DNA from: Arctopsyche grandis
Taxonomy: Eukaryota; Arthropoda; Insecta; Trichoptera; Hydropsychidae
Direction of reading: 5' to 3'
Length of the DNA stretch: 64,000 bases
Assembly: GCF_051622035.1 (NCBI RefSeq)
Contig: NC_135358.1
Location: 16,774,501-16,838,500, forward strand
Shown here: positions 63,699 to 64,000 of the stretch, one piece after another
Position numbering within the stretch: the first letter of the stretch is position 1
How the letters are laid out: every line of letters starts with the position of its first letter
Notes under the pieces: generated by a model
Told to the model about the DNA's origin: nothing
What the model saw: only the letters and a program-made list of their open reading frames with translations
The model's database searches: none
Position numbers and translations under genes: made by a program

Positions 63699-64000
63699 CA
63701 GGTAATCCTCGACTTAAGATGTTTTGACTTACGAAGATACGCACTAAGATCGAAAAAGAATCAAAGAATTATTATTTTTACTTCCCCGTAAAGCACAGTT
63801 ACTGAGAATATATCATGTATTAGTATGGGTGATCCAACGATTGTCGCCCATCCGTTGCATTGTCGGTACATCAATCGAATTTTTTTTAGTCTTCAATTGT
63901 CTCTCTCGTCGAAATAAATCAAGTAATTAAATCATTTCAGAGGTAAAATTTATCGGATAATGTGTGATTATTAATTTTATTTTGACGAAAGAAAAAAAAA
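63699..64000 (+). mobile_element. Tigger-like element, left end, running off the window
   Basis: CAGGTAATCCTCGACTTAAG and ATGTTTTGACTTACGA follow a TA dinucleotide (63697-63698). This CAGGTA-TCCTCGACTTACGA form is a familiar Tigger/pogo-type terminus. The other end lies beyond 64000. No transposase sequence was seen in the visible 302 bases. Confidence 0.55.

Overview
The window reads as a gene-poor, strongly AT-rich piece of an animal nuclear genome, most likely an insect. The reasons are: a eukaryotic tRNA-Phe with internal A and B boxes and no encoded CCA; tRNA-headed SINEs; RTE-type and CR1/Rex1-like LINE debris; CTAG-ended Helitron-like elements; piggyBac, pogo/Tigger and hAT-like DNA elements; and hundreds of short TACATA/TATGTA tracts. 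The order of insect cannot be fixed from this sequence alone. No bacterial-style operon, CRISPR array or complete host protein-coding gene was found. Only one feature, the tRNA at 23045-23117, can be called a working gene with confidence.

Layout. At 1-10 kb there is an RTE reverse transcriptase pseudogene (2676-3512, minus), a short Helitron (4036-4275), SINE pieces and (AT)n tracts. At 10-20 kb there is a 1.08-kb near-perfect palindromic element (10890-11973), a one-armed relative of a second such family (15790-16381), a TA-flanked MITE (17203-17411), and a Helitron (19028-19590) invaded by a SINE tail. At 20-28 kb there are several SINEs, the tRNA-Phe gene, and a deleted Tigger-like element carrying a broken transposase (23941-24781). 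The 27.6-34 kb stretch is mostly unassigned. At 34.4-35.8 kb a reverse-oriented Helitron carries a GC-rich minisatellite with about 28 copies of a GGGCTTCGCCC core. At 36.7-37.6 kb an hAT-like MITE contains a further Helitron. The second palindromic element is at 39357-40395. The 42-51 kb stretch is mainly unassigned. At 51-57 kb there are diverged repeats, SINEs, another palindromic MITE and two LINE fragments of different clades. At 58534-60041 a piggyBac element has perfect 14-bp inverted ends and TTAA duplications, with a decayed transposase. The window ends inside another Tigger-like terminus (63699 onward).

How the parts relate. The sequence is built mainly by nested transposition, not by genes working together. 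The most informative pattern is in the SINEs: one conserved body joined to at least four different 3' hairpins, whose stems differ in sequence yet stay base-paired around a similar loop. The two large palindromic families share CACTG ends, TAA flanks and a recognisable inner segment, so they form one superfamily. Several islands of balanced composition (notably near 28.3, 45.3, 51.6, 60.7 and 63.0 kb) lack repeats and lack convincing reading frames. They are the best candidates for cis-regulatory DNA of a gene outside the window.
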